This document shows, piece after piece, positions 37,201 through 46,461 of a stretch of 64,000 nt of DNA. The position numbers were made by a program, and so were the translations under genes. The DNA comes from JABFRG01 sp038210445 (GTDB lineage Bacteria; Myxococcota_A; Polyangia; Polyangiales; Polyangiaceae): positions 62,001-126,000 of the forward strand of contig JBBQWQ010000022.1 of assembly GCA_038210445.1 (NCBI GenBank). Reading direction: 5' to 3'. A model generated the notes under the pieces. It saw only the letters and a list, made by a program, of their open reading frames with translations. It was not told the origin of the DNA and ran no database searches. Every line of letters starts with the position of its first letter. Positions within the stretch are counted from its first letter, which is position 1.

Positions 37201-40200
37201 GCGGCGCGCTTCTTTGAGTCGTACGGAGAAACCGACCTGGCAGTGTCGCACGCATCGCACGCCTTTCTGGCGGTGCCCTCGGAGGGCGCCACGTATCTTC
37301 TTCTTACGCGCACCGCGGCCCGCGGTCAGTCGCAGGTGGCGGTCGAAACTCTGGAGCGGGTCGCCGAAGAGAGCGCAAGCTCCGGCGCTCGCGCGACGTG
37401 GCTGCGTCGCGCGGCGCTCCTGGCCAGCGATGACGACGTGGGCGCGCCCATGAAGGTCGACCTCCTCCTGCGGTCGCTCTCGCTCTCCGCGGGCACTTCG
37501 GTCATCGACGAGCTCGCGACCGCGGCCAAGAATCTGCTTGAGCGCGCACCGGAAGAGCGTTCGATGCTGGAGATGCGCCTCGAGCGGGCGCGCGGCGCGT
37601 TGCAGAAGAAGCTCGAAGGGCCGGACGGCGCCCGCGTGGCCATTGCCCTGGCGCGCCTCGCCTGCGAGGTCATGGAGGGCTACGGCGCCCTCGAGAGCGT
37701 GCGTGTGGCGCTCAACCTCGCCGGTGACATCGAGGAGTTCGCCTCGCTCATGCCGCATGCCGCTTCCCTTGCCGCCCGCGAGGGTGCCGAAGGTGTGGGC
37801 GCCTGCCTCGACCTGGTCGAAGGTCCCTACGCCAACATCGGCGAGCAGGCGGCGCTGCTGGTGCTGGCGCTGGCCCGGGCTACCGAGCGTCCGGAGCTCG
37901 TTTCGCGCGCTGCGGTCGCCGCGGTGGAGCGGATCGAAGGCGAGGCGTGGGTCCTCGACGCAGAAGCCGCGCTGCGGGTCCACCGCGATCCGGCCCTCGA
38001 AGCCCGCTTCGACAAGGCGTGCGATCGCGACCGCCTGGGGCGAGCGCTTCTGGCCAGCGGCCGCGCCGCACTGGAGCAAGGCGACATGCAGCGGGGGCAC
38101 GAGCTCTTGCGCAGGGCGCTGGCGCTGGGCGACGACGAGACCCGGGAAGCGGCGAACCAGTCGCTCTCGCGCGAATGGGAGCAGGGAACCGAGGCCGACC
38201 AGGGCCCCATGAGCGGGCCCATCGAGGAGCGCGCCGCGGCCTGGAGCCACATTGCCTCGCAACGCGAGATGGCCGGTGATCCGCAAGGCGCGCTGGCGGC
38301 TTGGCGCCTGGCCGCCGAGGCCGACCCGGTACCGCTCGAGCGTTTCATCGCCATCGAACGCGCGGCCGAGGCCGCGGGCGACGTGGAGGCTCGCATCGCG
38401 GCCATCGAGGTGCAGATCTCGCGGCTCGCTGGCGAGGACGCCTACGAGGCGAAGAAGCGACTCGCACGCGCCCTCGAGTACGTGCGGCGTAACGCCGACG
38501 CCGAGCAGGTGTGGCTCGATGTTTTGGGGAGCCATCCGGCAGACGACGAAGCGGACCTCGCCGTGGAGTCGTTCATCGCCGGGCGAGGCCAATTCGATAA
38601 GCTCGCCGAGCACCTCCGTCGCCGCATCGATCGCATGAGCGCGGCGGGCGACGACAGCGCGCGCGCCGTCCGTTTGCGACTGGCCGCGGTGCTCGAGCAG
38701 CGCCTCGACCGGCTTGAAGAGGCCTGTGAGGTGCTGGAGACGCTGGCCAAAGATTCTCACGAAAGCGCGCTTCGCTACCTGGCCGACCTTCGGGAACGCC
38801 TTGGCGACGCCGACGCGGCGGTGATCTTGTGGCGCAGGGTCGAGACCCTGGTGGGGCCCGAGGGCGTGCGCGACGTGCGGCTGCGGCTCGGCCGCGCGCT
38901 CTTGGCGGCCGGCTCCGTGGAAGAGGCGGTGCACACCGCCGACGAGCTCTTCGCCGCCGACATGGAATCGCTCGACGTCCTGGCGCTTCGCGTGGAAGTT
39001 TTGCGACACCTCCCCGGGCGCGGCACCCAGCTCGGCGAGGCCATCGAGCTGTTCGTGCACGCGTCGCCCGCCGACGCCGCCGAGCGCAGCGAGCTGCTCA
39101 TCGAGGCGGCCCAAGCGGCGGCGCGGGGAGGCGACGTGTACCTCTCGCTCTCGCGCGCCCAACGGGCCGCCGAGATTTGCCCCACCTCGCCCAAAGCGCA
39201 GCTCTTCGCCCGCGGCCTCGAGTACCGGCTGCGCGGCGCGGGCACCCCGGAGGAAGCCAGAAAGAGCGTGGCCGAGCTCTCACGGCTCCCGGTCGAGCTC
39301 GCCGCCGACGACGCGGCCCTCCGGGCGTTTCTCCTGGCCGAGGCGCTCGACGCCACCGAAGGCTCCAACGCCGGCGCTCGCATCCTCATGGACGCGCGGC
39401 TGGCGGTGGGCCTCTTGCCTCTCATCGCGCTCGGCCTGGCGGAGCGCGCCGCCGCGCGCAAAGAGCCAAAGGAAGCGGTTTTGCTGTACCGCGAGGCGCT
39501 CACGGGCGATCTCCTGACCCTGCGTCGCTCCGGCACCGTAGCGCTGGCCGCGGCCGAGCTCGCGGAGCAGATCGTCGACGTCGAATCCTGCGTGTTCTTC
39601 CTGGAGTGCGCCATTGACGACGCGTCGTCGCGGGCGCGCGCCGAGCGGAAGCTGTTCGAGCTGTCGCTCTCTCGGGGCGACGTTCCGCGGGGACTCTCGC
39701 TGGCGCGTGCGATCGTGGAGACCGCCCCCTGGGACGACAAGCTCGAGATCACGATCGCCCTGGGAAAGACCTTGGTGCAGCACACCGACGCGGTGTTCGT
39801 GGCCGAGGGTGTACGGCTCCTGAAGGAAGCCGGGCGCCTGGCTTCCGAGGGCAGCGAGCTCTATGCCGAGGTGGCGCAGGAGCTGGCGCATGTGGGCGAG
39901 CGCTTTTCGCGATCCTCGAACCCCGCGGCCGACGCACGCATCACCAGCGCTTCGGTGCGCATCTCGCGCACCTCGCTGGTGCCAGGCACGGGCCTGCTCC
40001 CGGTGGTGGACGCTTCGCCGCAGCTCTCGTTCGGCGGCGTCGAAGGCGATCGCCGAGCGCTCCTGGGGGGCCGCGACGTCGAGCCGGTCGTCGAGCGGCT
40101 GAAGCAAGCCGCGCTGGGCGGCTCCGTCGAGGCCGCCGACGCCCTTGGCGACTACTTCGAGCGGCGGCCCGGGGCCACGGCCGAGTTGCTCCGCTTCCGG

Positions 40201-41190
40201 CGCATGGCGGCCGAGCTACGGCCCGGCGATCTCGCGCTACTGCACAAGGTTCGCGAGGTCGCGCTGCGCGACAACAACGTGAACTATGCACGCGCTTTGG
40301 ACCACGTGCTGCGCGCCTTCGACCCGGCCGCGGGACCCCTGGAGCCGCCGCCGCTGTCGGCGCAGGCGGAGCAACCCGGCATTCTGCAGCTGCTCGTGAA
40401 GCACTCCAACGAGCCGGCGGGCGTGGCGATGGGGCTCCTCTGGGAGTCTGCCGGCAGCGTGCTGCTGCGCACCTTGTTGGCTCCGGCGGTGGGCGTGCTC
40501 GAGCGCGTGGTGCCGGGCCCGTCGTCGCAGCTGGGGCGCATTCTCGAGCTCTCGATCCGCCTCCTCGACATTCCGCGGACGCCGGTTTTCTGGGCGCGCC
40601 GCGAGGGCCGCGCAGAAGCGCCGCTCTACCGCGTCACGCTCGGCTCGCCGCCGGCCGGCGTGGTCGCCGGAGGCTCGCAGGAAGACACGGCCGCGCTGAG
40701 GTTCGCGCTGGGGCAAGCCCTGGCCGGCGCCGCGCCGCACAACGCACTGCTCCTCGCCCCAGAAGAGCCTCGGGTGCTGTGGGACGCCCTGCTCCGCGCC
40801 TTTGGGCCCGAAGACGCAGCGGCTTCGCCCATCGCCGCCTCGAAGCCGCTGGTCGAGCTGCTGTGGCAGACAGTGCCCGGCCGGGTGCAGAAGCGCCTGA
40901 AGGAGCTACTGGAGCAAGAAGGGAAGGTCCCCTTCGATCTCGTGCGTGAGCGCGCACGCCAGAGCGGTCGCCGGGTGGGGCTCTTCCTGAGCGGCGATTT
41001 TGCCCACGCCGCGCACTCCACACTCGCCGACTTCGGAGAGACCACGGCGCCGGCCATGGATGACCTGGTGGAGGCTTGCCGCCGCGTGCCTTCGCTTGCG
41101 GACCTCTACCGGCTTGCGATTCGCCCGGAGTACGCCGACGCGCGCTTTGCCCTCTCGGCGCCGATGCGCGCGCGGACGTCGCCCGCATGA
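34219..41190 (+). CDS. Giant helical-repeat (TPR-like) protein, 2323 residues
   Basis: The largest gene in the window. The chain is almost wholly helical, with degenerate TPR units throughout, such as ARHLEGTDPRGAIAALESSVAV, LELGDVYAQPLANPALAVEAYGAALAIDP and RLRLAAVLEQRLDRLEEACEVLETL. No signal peptide or membrane helix. The last 450 residues are different: a segment with LLVKHSNEPAGVAMGLLWESAG, a hydrophobic stretch around TLLAPAVGVLERVV, and a more globular end (YRVTLGSPPAGVVAGG, ALGQALAGAAPHNALLLAPEEP, GLFLSGDFAHAAHSTLADFG). This end may be a conserved functional domain; I do not recognise it. Both ends overlap neighbours by four bases (sppA upstream, lipoprotein downstream), so its product is probably made together with envelope proteins. 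Confidence 0.85.
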   Translation: MTNRTLPPPDFVQNASPDRRESVVMSERGLRLEIGRTTNPTQKKDLFLELARHLEGTDPRGAIAALESSVAVVDSPAVRRQLSQLRARSGDMQRAAGELLAAADASTDARERHAALHEAAVMFVRIGDGDGLRSVIERAPEDPELHASLLPVFHAAPDEANVAGLAMTLSTFAGDDDLAWRRIVELDPVVGGMGLLRIVPHGIADEIVRLGGQGRATESRVHELRLGWAKERGLPQHALAAGLDAGLDLQLEGEGARAFDRILTTVGLHEVVAARLEARVDLAARDEKVAALLELGDVYAQPLANPALAVEAYGAALAIDPASEEALERLRPYGAAPTRDRYVDALARAVATPRLGAAEARIRCADTLARFSDLHGHGALATWAREQARRLGPGAEETLSRPGDEVPAILAALASSSRHGPERAALLEEAAARLRTLPDQFEARDRVVTELVEDGCSSDRELREEWVRLAGLRADSSELVRRLRFIVTSSEGGERERALGRLVFAERRRGDLEAASATARELFAGTPTARSAAVAWVQAAIEGDSRLRAEAIALAGAVEVSDLRGTLLTWAAEQLLAQGSPRAIEVARDAIAALPELPRTRVLEAQLAALAGRGVDALERAIAHLGPVGPLLRDLTKRAVAEQRFDEAIGALEKLCALRPGDPAFAVECLRLRNARRNAEEIAHAIEWVVELPLGNAALAASIAEALGNLLEIDATLARRAAQQALDRFGLADESLRATLLRVAERTKNDAFAVTILEQWISAESPVAAGRGELYLALAQRKSSLGDVNGEATALASAVVNGADPRTTQVWLDQLSMSLSNLAPDVAFALVEARVTQAERTNDRARLSRALRDQGRLLWDTLGERDEAVALWVRAARTAPQLGIPALGADLHAYLGPNAALRILRDLIDREDEPEMAGAFCAEAARAALQAHDVTSAFAFAHRALSQNPARADALEIAERGSATVGRVREMSPLYSLVASSALGRFARRAAHYRAARFFESYGETDLAVSHASHAFLAVPSEGATYLLLTRTAARGQSQVAVETLERVAEESASSGARATWLRRAALLASDDDVGAPMKVDLLLRSLSLSAGTSVIDELATAAKNLLERAPEERSMLEMRLERARGALQKKLEGPDGARVAIALARLACEVMEGYGALESVRVALNLAGDIEEFASLMPHAASLAAREGAEGVGACLDLVEGPYANIGEQAALLVLALARATERPELVSRAAVAAVERIEGEAWVLDAEAALRVHRDPALEARFDKACDRDRLGRALLASGRAALEQGDMQRGHELLRRALALGDDETREAANQSLSREWEQGTEADQGPMSGPIEERAAAWSHIASQREMAGDPQGALAAWRLAAEADPVPLERFIAIERAAEAAGDVEARIAAIEVQISRLAGEDAYEAKKRLARALEYVRRNADAEQVWLDVLGSHPADDEADLAVESFIAGRGQFDKLAEHLRRRIDRMSAAGDDSARAVRLRLAAVLEQRLDRLEEACEVLETLAKDSHESALRYLADLRERLGDADAAVILWRRVETLVGPEGVRDVRLRLGRALLAAGSVEEAVHTADELFAADMESLDVLALRVEVLRHLPGRGTQLGEAIELFVHASPADAAERSELLIEAAQAAARGGDVYLSLSRAQRAAEICPTSPKAQLFARGLEYRLRGAGTPEEARKSVAELSRLPVELAADDAALRAFLLAEALDATEGSNAGARILMDARLAVGLLPLIALGLAERAAARKEPKEAVLLYREALTGDLLTLRRSGTVALAAAELAEQIVDVESCVFFLECAIDDASSRARAERKLFELSLSRGDVPRGLSLARAIVETAPWDDKLEITIALGKTLVQHTDAVFVAEGVRLLKEAGRLASEGSELYAEVAQELAHVGERFSRSSNPAADARITSASVRISRTSLVPGTGLLPVVDASPQLSFGGVEGDRRALLGGRDVEPVVERLKQAALGGSVEAADALGDYFERRPGATAELLRFRRMAAELRPGDLALLHKVREVALRDNNVNYARALDHVLRAFDPAAGPLEPPPLSAQAEQPGILQLLVKHSNEPAGVAMGLLWESAGSVLLRTLLAPAVGVLERVVPGPSSQLGRILELSIRLLDIPRTPVFWARREGRAEAPLYRVTLGSPPAGVVAGGSQEDTAALRFALGQALAGAAPHNALLLAPEEPRVLWDALLRAFGPEDAAASPIAASKPLVELLWQTVPGRVQKRLKELLEQEGKVPFDLVRERARQSGRRVGLFLSGDFAHAAHSTLADFGETTAPAMDDLVEACRRVPSLADLYRLAIRPEYADARFALSAPMRARTSPA

Positions 41191-41762
41191 AGCTCGACCG
41201 GCGAGGATCTCTCGGTCTGGTGGTGGCCTTCGGGTGCATCGTCTCCGCCTGCATTCTCTCCTCGCCGTCGGATCTGCCACAGCTCCCGGACTACCCACCC
41301 AGCATCGTGAAGAACGCGGTGGTGCCGCCTGCAGATCGCCCGATCGCCACGTTTCCTGGGCGCTTCGTGGTCCCGGTACGGCTCCTCGACCCGACGGTCT
41401 CCTTCGAGTACCGAGCCTACGTCGACTATACGTCGGTGGCGCTCCCGACCGATCGTGATCAGACGCACGGGCTGGTCGCCTTCGGTCTCAGCCGCCCCGG
41501 CGAGTCGCCAGAACACGACGGCGTGCGCGATCTCACCATCAGTCAGCTGCCCGCGCCGGACCCCACCCGCTGTCACACGATAGAGATCCTGGTGGCGAAA
41601 CGCTTCGTCGGACGCGGCAACTCCGACGGCCATACGCCGGAGGCGCCGGGGGGCGACTCCGTTTCCTGGGTGTATAGCCCGGGCGGCGATCTTCGAGGCT
41701 GCCCCGCGTTCGACGCCGGCACCTTCGAGCCGTCTCCGCTCACCGACGGCGGCGCCGAGTGA
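41187..41762 (+). CDS. Small predicted lipoprotein
   Basis: 191 residues, not recognised. The signal peptide ends in IVSAC (Cys22). The mature part is beta-rich (ATFPGRFVVPVRLLDPTVSFEYRAYVDYT) with two later cysteines (RCHTIEIL and GCPAFD) that could form a disulphide, and it ends in a Thr-Asp-Gly-Gly tail. ATG overlaps the stop of the giant gene (ATGA), and its own stop overlaps the next start (GTGA). It is probably an envelope partner of the following lipoprotein. Confidence 0.8.
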   Translation: MKLDRRGSLGLVVAFGCIVSACILSSPSDLPQLPDYPPSIVKNAVVPPADRPIATFPGRFVVPVRLLDPTVSFEYRAYVDYTSVALPTDRDQTHGLVAFGLSRPGESPEHDGVRDLTISQLPAPDPTRCHTIEILVAKRFVGRGNSDGHTPEAPGGDSVSWVYSPGGDLRGCPAFDAGTFEPSPLTDGGAE

Positions 41763-43579
41763 AACGGGCCGGGCTCTTGGTAGCGGCCGCGCTGCCGCTC
41801 GCCATCGTCTGGTCATGTGGGCCCATCGCCGACGTACCCGTGGCCGAGGTGGCGAAGAACACCTGCCGCGTCGACAGCGGCGACTGCGCCAAGTTCGGGC
41901 AGAACCTGGTGTGCGACCCGCCGCTCGGCTGCACCGTCGACGGCACCGCGACCTACCTTCTGGCGGTGACGGTCCCCGGCTCGTCGCGCTTTGCCTCCAA
42001 CACCACCTTCCTCTTCCCGCCCGGAACCCAGACCGAAAACACCATTCGCACCGGCGAGTTCGCGGGCGCGCTGCGGCTGCCGCAGCTGCAAGAGATCAAC
42101 GGGTCGGTCGTCGTGCAGAAGGCGCTCATCGCCCAGCTGGGCCGGCCGCTGGGGGTCGACGGCGACGTCACGCTGCCGGTGCGCGCGGTGCTCCGCCCGC
42201 TCTATCCCTTCGATGGCTCGGGCACTCCGGTCGACGCGCGAACGCTCGGCCTCCCCTTGGACCTGGTGGTCTCGGAGCCGGTGCTCTACGAAGGGCAAGT
42301 GCCTCCAGGGCCTGGAAATAGCGCACAATCGCAGTATCGCTTCCTGGTACCGCCAATGCGCTTCGAGCTGGTGGCCACGCCCCAGGGCGGCCTCGCCACC
42401 ACCTATCCGCCGGTGGTGCAGTCGGGCGCGGTGGTCGAGACCGACGTTCGGGGAACCGGTTCGGTGCGCTTTCCCACTGTGCTTGGCCCCGCCGATCTGT
42501 CGCCGAACGGCGACCGCATGGCCACCTTCGCCGCCGAGTCCCGCGACCTTGCCGGCTGGAGCGGCTACCTGCAGATTTCGTCGACCAAGGCGGTGTACTC
42601 GTCGGTGGTGGCGCTCTCTGGCAAGAGCACCACCGCCGTGCTCCACACTATCAAGGTCGAGGGCTATTCGCCGCTCCTCGAGGTGGTCATCGCTCCGCCT
42701 CCCGGCAGCATCGCCCTGCCTGTGCTGGAGGCGCCGTTTCTCTCGCCAGCCAACCTGAAGCAAACCTATCCCGAGCTCGAGACCCCGCTGCCGGCCACCG
42801 GCGTGGTGTCGAGCTCCGGGTTCGCGGTACCGTCGCGCATCGACTTCATCAGCCGCGACATCGCCACCGCCGCCCTCGGCGACGTGACCTATCTCCACTA
42901 TCGCGCGTCGGTCACCACCGACGACTACGGACGCTTCGCCACCGTGCTCCCGCAGGGTCACTACCGGGTCATCATCTCGCCGCAGGGCGAGAACTCGTTC
43001 GCGCGCACCGAGGCAGAGCTCAACCTCGACAACGCAAACCCGGTCTCGTTCACGGTGCGCGACCGCACCAGGGTCCAAGGGTGCGCGGTGCTCCCCGATG
43101 GCCGCGGCGTCGACGGCGCGGCGGTGCGCCTGGTTCCCGCTGCCACCCTGCGGCGCGACGGCGAGCCCGAAGTGGCCTGGCCGCGTCCTTCGTACGTGCG
43201 CGCGAATCGCCTGGGCGTGTTCGTGCTCGAGGCCGACCCAGGCGACTACGATCTGGTGGTGGAGCCGAAGCCGGAGAGCGGGTTTCCCTGGGTCGTGCAG
43301 CGGTTTCGGGCCTGCGGGGGCATCGACGGCGGCGTGGTGTGCCCGCGCAGCCTGGACGTTCCGCCCATTCTGGTGCCGGCGCCGATCGCCGCGACCTTCC
43401 GCGTGGTATCTCCCGGGAGCACGCCGCGGCCAGTGGAACAGGCCTATTTGCGTGCCTACGCGCCGACGGACGGCGTATTCGTGGAGATCGCCTCCGCACG
43501 CACCGACGCGCGCGGCGCCGCGGCGCTGTTGCTCGCCCCACGAGACCAAAAAGTCGGACCCTTGACCTGCGCACGCTGA
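41759..43579 (+). CDS. Large predicted lipoprotein with beta-sandwich-like domains
   Basis: 606 residues, not recognised. The signal peptide ends at Cys20 (IVWSC; Trp at -2 is unusual). A Cys cluster follows (NTCRVDSGDCAKFG...LVCDPPLGC). The rest is beta-strand-rich, and later segments resemble carboxypeptidase-regulatory or fibronectin-like folds: GRFATVLPQGHYRVIISPQGE, VQGCAVLPDGRGVDGAAVRLVP and LGVFVLEADPGDYDLVVEP. Such domains often carry surface adhesion or binding functions. It starts at GTG, overlapping the small lipoprotein's stop. It is the last tightly overlapped gene before TerB, which follows after 17 bases. Confidence 0.8.
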   Translation: MKRAGLLVAAALPLAIVWSCGPIADVPVAEVAKNTCRVDSGDCAKFGQNLVCDPPLGCTVDGTATYLLAVTVPGSSRFASNTTFLFPPGTQTENTIRTGEFAGALRLPQLQEINGSVVVQKALIAQLGRPLGVDGDVTLPVRAVLRPLYPFDGSGTPVDARTLGLPLDLVVSEPVLYEGQVPPGPGNSAQSQYRFLVPPMRFELVATPQGGLATTYPPVVQSGAVVETDVRGTGSVRFPTVLGPADLSPNGDRMATFAAESRDLAGWSGYLQISSTKAVYSSVVALSGKSTTAVLHTIKVEGYSPLLEVVIAPPPGSIALPVLEAPFLSPANLKQTYPELETPLPATGVVSSSGFAVPSRIDFISRDIATAALGDVTYLHYRASVTTDDYGRFATVLPQGHYRVIISPQGENSFARTEAELNLDNANPVSFTVRDRTRVQGCAVLPDGRGVDGAAVRLVPAATLRRDGEPEVAWPRPSYVRANRLGVFVLEADPGDYDLVVEPKPESGFPWVVQRFRACGGIDGGVVCPRSLDVPPILVPAPIAATFRVVSPGSTPRPVEQAYLRAYAPTDGVFVEIASARTDARGAAALLLAPRDQKVGPLTCAR

Positions 43580-43596
43580 TAAACTGAAAGTTGAAC

Positions 43597-44142
43597 ATGA
43601 ACGACGATCGCGTATCGCTGCTCGCCCGAATCGCCCGCCGTGGCGAAAACGGCATGCGCTCCATTCTCGAGCTGGCTGCAGCCACCTACGGAAGCCGCCC
43701 CGACGCCGACGACGCGACGATTCCAACCGGCTTCGACCCCATGGCCGCCCGCCTCTTCGAGAGCATCGTGGAAGGCGCCTACCTGGTCGCCACCTCCGAC
43801 GGTGTGTTCGACGCCGAGGAGCGCGCCGCGTTCGAGCGCGTGGTGACGGCCGCCTGCGGCGGGACCGTGGCCGCCAGCGAGATCACCTCGCTGGTGCAGG
43901 ACCTGGCAGAGCAGTTGGCGGAAGACGGCGTCGAGCGACGACTGGCCAAGGTGGGCGAGCCGCTGCGCTCCGTCGACCAGGGCTGGGAAGTGCTCCGCAT
44001 CGCAGCGTTGCTGGCCGAGGCCAACGGCGAGGTCTCCGACGTGGAGCGCGACATCCTGGGGCGATTGGCCGTGGCCTCGCGCCTCACGGTGGGCGACGTG
44101 GACCGCGCGCTGGCCGATGCCCGCGCCGCCATTGCTCGCTAG
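43597..44142 (+). CDS. TerB-like domain protein
   Basis: 181-residue cytoplasmic helical protein with the TerB/DjlA-N signature: LVATSDGVFDAEERAAFERVV in the first half and LLAEANGEVSDVERDILGRLA in the second. The Asp-Gly turn followed by acidic helix (SDGVFDAEE, ANGEVSDVE) is the hallmark, probably metal-binding. TerB-family proteins are linked to tellurite resistance and to phage- or membrane-stress systems, but isolated TerB-like proteins are common and usually uncharacterised. The ATG is chosen over an upstream TTG at 43591. It follows the lipoprotein by 17 bases and probably ends the operon. Confidence 0.82.
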   Translation: MNDDRVSLLARIARRGENGMRSILELAAATYGSRPDADDATIPTGFDPMAARLFESIVEGAYLVATSDGVFDAEERAAFERVVTAACGGTVAASEITSLVQDLAEQLAEDGVERRLAKVGEPLRSVDQGWEVLRIAALLAEANGEVSDVERDILGRLAVASRLTVGDVDRALADARAAIAR

Positions 44143-44222
44143 GTCGCCTGCTCGGGGCGACGCAAAGCTCCGCAAGGCCGACCGATTCAACCGGATTCGG
44201 TGCTCGAGCGCACGGTAGCGGG

Positions 44223-46340
44223 CTACGCGAGCGCTTCGCGGGCCGACTGGTAGAGGTCGGCTTCTCCGAAGCGACCTTCTTGGCGTGCGCGATCCTCGAG
44301 TCGCGTGAGCACGGCCCGTTGCTGCGGCAGGTACTGCGGGCGCTTTTCTTCGGGCGCATCTTCGAGGCGCGCCGACAGGACCGCAAGGAGCTCGAGGCCG
44401 CGGTCTAGCTGCTCCAGGAGCCGCGCCAACTCCTCGATCACCGCGTCGTCGTCCGGGCGTGCCTCGAGCGCGCGGCGCAGCTCCTCCACGCGGATCTCCG
44501 GGATCACGTCGCTGGGGGGCGGCGGCGGCGGGGCGCGCACGCTCGGTGCATCCTGCACGTGAACCGGTGCTGCCTGGGCGGGCGCGCGTTCTTGGTCGGC
44601 CAGCGAGACCGCCCGCGGCGCCAGCTGATTGGCGAGCTCGCGGTGCCGCTGCGCTGCCGCCGGATCGCGCGTTTCCTCGAACCGCATCGCCTCGAGCAGC
44701 CACGGCACGTGGCTCGCATCGGGTCGCTCGCGCAGAAGCTCGCGCATGCGGGCAAAGGCCAGCGACGCCCCGACGCCGTCGTGCGCTTCAGCGCGGTAGC
44801 GCCCTTCGAGGCCCTTGGAGGCGATGGCGGCGGGCGACTCCGGCCGAACCGCGGAGAGGCGCGCGATGGCGGTCGGCAGGTCGCCCGCGAACGTGCGCAG
44901 TGCGCAACCAAGGTCGAAGAGCAGGGGTCCCACGTCGGCGCCGCGCCCTTCGTCCAGGTCGATGGCCCGTACCAAGAGCTCCATGCCGCGGGTGGCGCGA
45001 CCGATGCCGAGGAGCGCGCGGCCCAGGCCGGCGATGGCCTCCGGAGCGTCTGGGGCGTACCGGAGCGCACGCTCGAAGTAGCTGGCGGCCTCTTCGCTGC
45101 GTGCGCTCGCTGCGTGCACCGCGCCCAGCCGCATAAGCACCGCGAAGCGCTCGTGCGCGCCTCGGGCGAGCGCCTCCAGGTGCTGGGCGTCGAGCTTGCC
45201 GTCGCGGCCGGCGTCGAGATGCCGCCTCAGCCTGCGCCAGTGAGGCAACACCAGGGCGGGGCTGATGGCCACCGCCCGATCGAAGAGCGCGTCGGCGTCG
45301 CCGGTGTCGAGGGCTTCGGCGGCGCGCAGCACCAGCAGCGCGGCCAGCTCCGGCACCGCCTCGCGTTCGGCCTCGGCGAGCCATGCCGCCACCGCTGCAG
45401 GCGCGTCGTGCACCCGCAAGTACAGGGCTCCGCGGAGATCGCCCAGGGGCGTGAGCGAGAGCCCACCCGCGGTCTGGAGCGCTACCTCGGCCCGGTCCTG
45501 CGGCCCGTAGGCGTCGATCTCGGCGAGACGCCGCAGCGCTTCCGGAAGCCCCGGCGCTCGATCGAGCACCCGCAGGAGCTCGCCGCGCGCGCCTTCGGCG
45601 TCGCCATCGAAGAGTGCATCGTCGGCGGCCCGCAAGAGGCCGCTGCTCTCGCGCATCGAGAGGGCCTGCCCCGACGCGGCCTCTGCCACCTCTCCGTCGC
45701 GGGCTTCGAAGCACCATGCGTCGCCGGCGCCGAAGCTCTTCACCACCCGGATGCGGCGCGCCGAAGGTGCGCGTGCGCCGGCCTGCGGATAGAGCGCTTT
45801 GGCGACCGACTCGGCGGCCCGCGGCATCAAGAAAGCTGCGCCCACCCGCTCGCCCAGACCACCGAGCAGCGCAGCCGCAGCGCGCAGCGCCAGGGTGGTG
45901 GGCGCCGCCTCGAGACCCACGCCGCGAGCGCCCGCCACGTGAACTTCGATGCCGCCCTGGAAGGGCAACACCCAGAGCTGAAACGCGAGGACCTTGGGGG
46001 CAGACGACTCATCCACCGGGTTCTCGACGCCGCGAAGGGAGAGCTCGGCACCCTCGGCGAAGAGCCGGACCGAGACCTCCGGCCGGTCGGTGGAGACGAT
46101 GCCGCGCAGCTTGGGGCTCGCAAAGGCCGCCAGCTCCGAGGCGAAGACCTCCACCGTGAGCCGCGACAGCTCTCCCCGCCGGTGGCGGAAGCGCGACACC
46201 CCGCCAGACACGTCGAGCGGGTAGCGGAGGCCGGGGAGCGCGGCGTAGGCGCCGAGCACACACACGGGCCCGAGCCACACGTCGCGCAAGAGCTCGAGGC
46301 CCAGCCCGTCTTTGTGGATGGAAAGGGCGAGCTCGACCAC
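44223..46340 (-). CDS. TPR-containing protein of unknown function (705 residues)
   Basis: The N-terminal 280 residues (VELALSIHKDGLGLELLRDVWLG..., SRLTVEVFASELAAFASPKL) are not recognised. From about 300 the chain turns into TPR-like helices (LLRAADDALFDGDAEGARGELLRVL, SYFERALRYAPDAPEAIAGLGRALLG) up to about 610, then a Pro-rich patch (PPPPPPS) and a final helical section. No signal peptide. The start is taken as GTG with GGAAGAG six bases upstream; longer in-frame forms begin in the spacer shared with the divergent helicase gene and have no ribosome-binding site. Convergent with the TerB-like gene. Confidence 0.75.
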   Translation of the reverse strand: MVELALSIHKDGLGLELLRDVWLGPVCVLGAYAALPGLRYPLDVSGGVSRFRHRRGELSRLTVEVFASELAAFASPKLRGIVSTDRPEVSVRLFAEGAELSLRGVENPVDESSAPKVLAFQLWVLPFQGGIEVHVAGARGVGLEAAPTTLALRAAAALLGGLGERVGAAFLMPRAAESVAKALYPQAGARAPSARRIRVVKSFGAGDAWCFEARDGEVAEAASGQALSMRESSGLLRAADDALFDGDAEGARGELLRVLDRAPGLPEALRRLAEIDAYGPQDRAEVALQTAGGLSLTPLGDLRGALYLRVHDAPAAVAAWLAEAEREAVPELAALLVLRAAEALDTGDADALFDRAVAISPALVLPHWRRLRRHLDAGRDGKLDAQHLEALARGAHERFAVLMRLGAVHAASARSEEAASYFERALRYAPDAPEAIAGLGRALLGIGRATRGMELLVRAIDLDEGRGADVGPLLFDLGCALRTFAGDLPTAIARLSAVRPESPAAIASKGLEGRYRAEAHDGVGASLAFARMRELLRERPDASHVPWLLEAMRFEETRDPAAAQRHRELANQLAPRAVSLADQERAPAQAAPVHVQDAPSVRAPPPPPPSDVIPEIRVEELRRALEARPDDDAVIEELARLLEQLDRGLELLAVLSARLEDAPEEKRPQYLPQQRAVLTRLEDRARQEGRFGEADLYQSAREALA

Positions 46341-46461
46341 GCTTCGCTCTTCCGGGCGACGCGGGGGGACTTTGGGGGCTCGGCGTGCGGGGGCAGCCAC
46401 GACGATGCATGGTACCAAGGGGTGATCGCCGGAACGAACTTTCCCGTGATAAAGAGGCGCA

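Noticed and set aside
43597..44142. TerB as part of a tellurite or phage-defence island
   Set aside because: No TerC/TerD/TerE or other defence genes are nearby; an isolated TerB-like domain is common.
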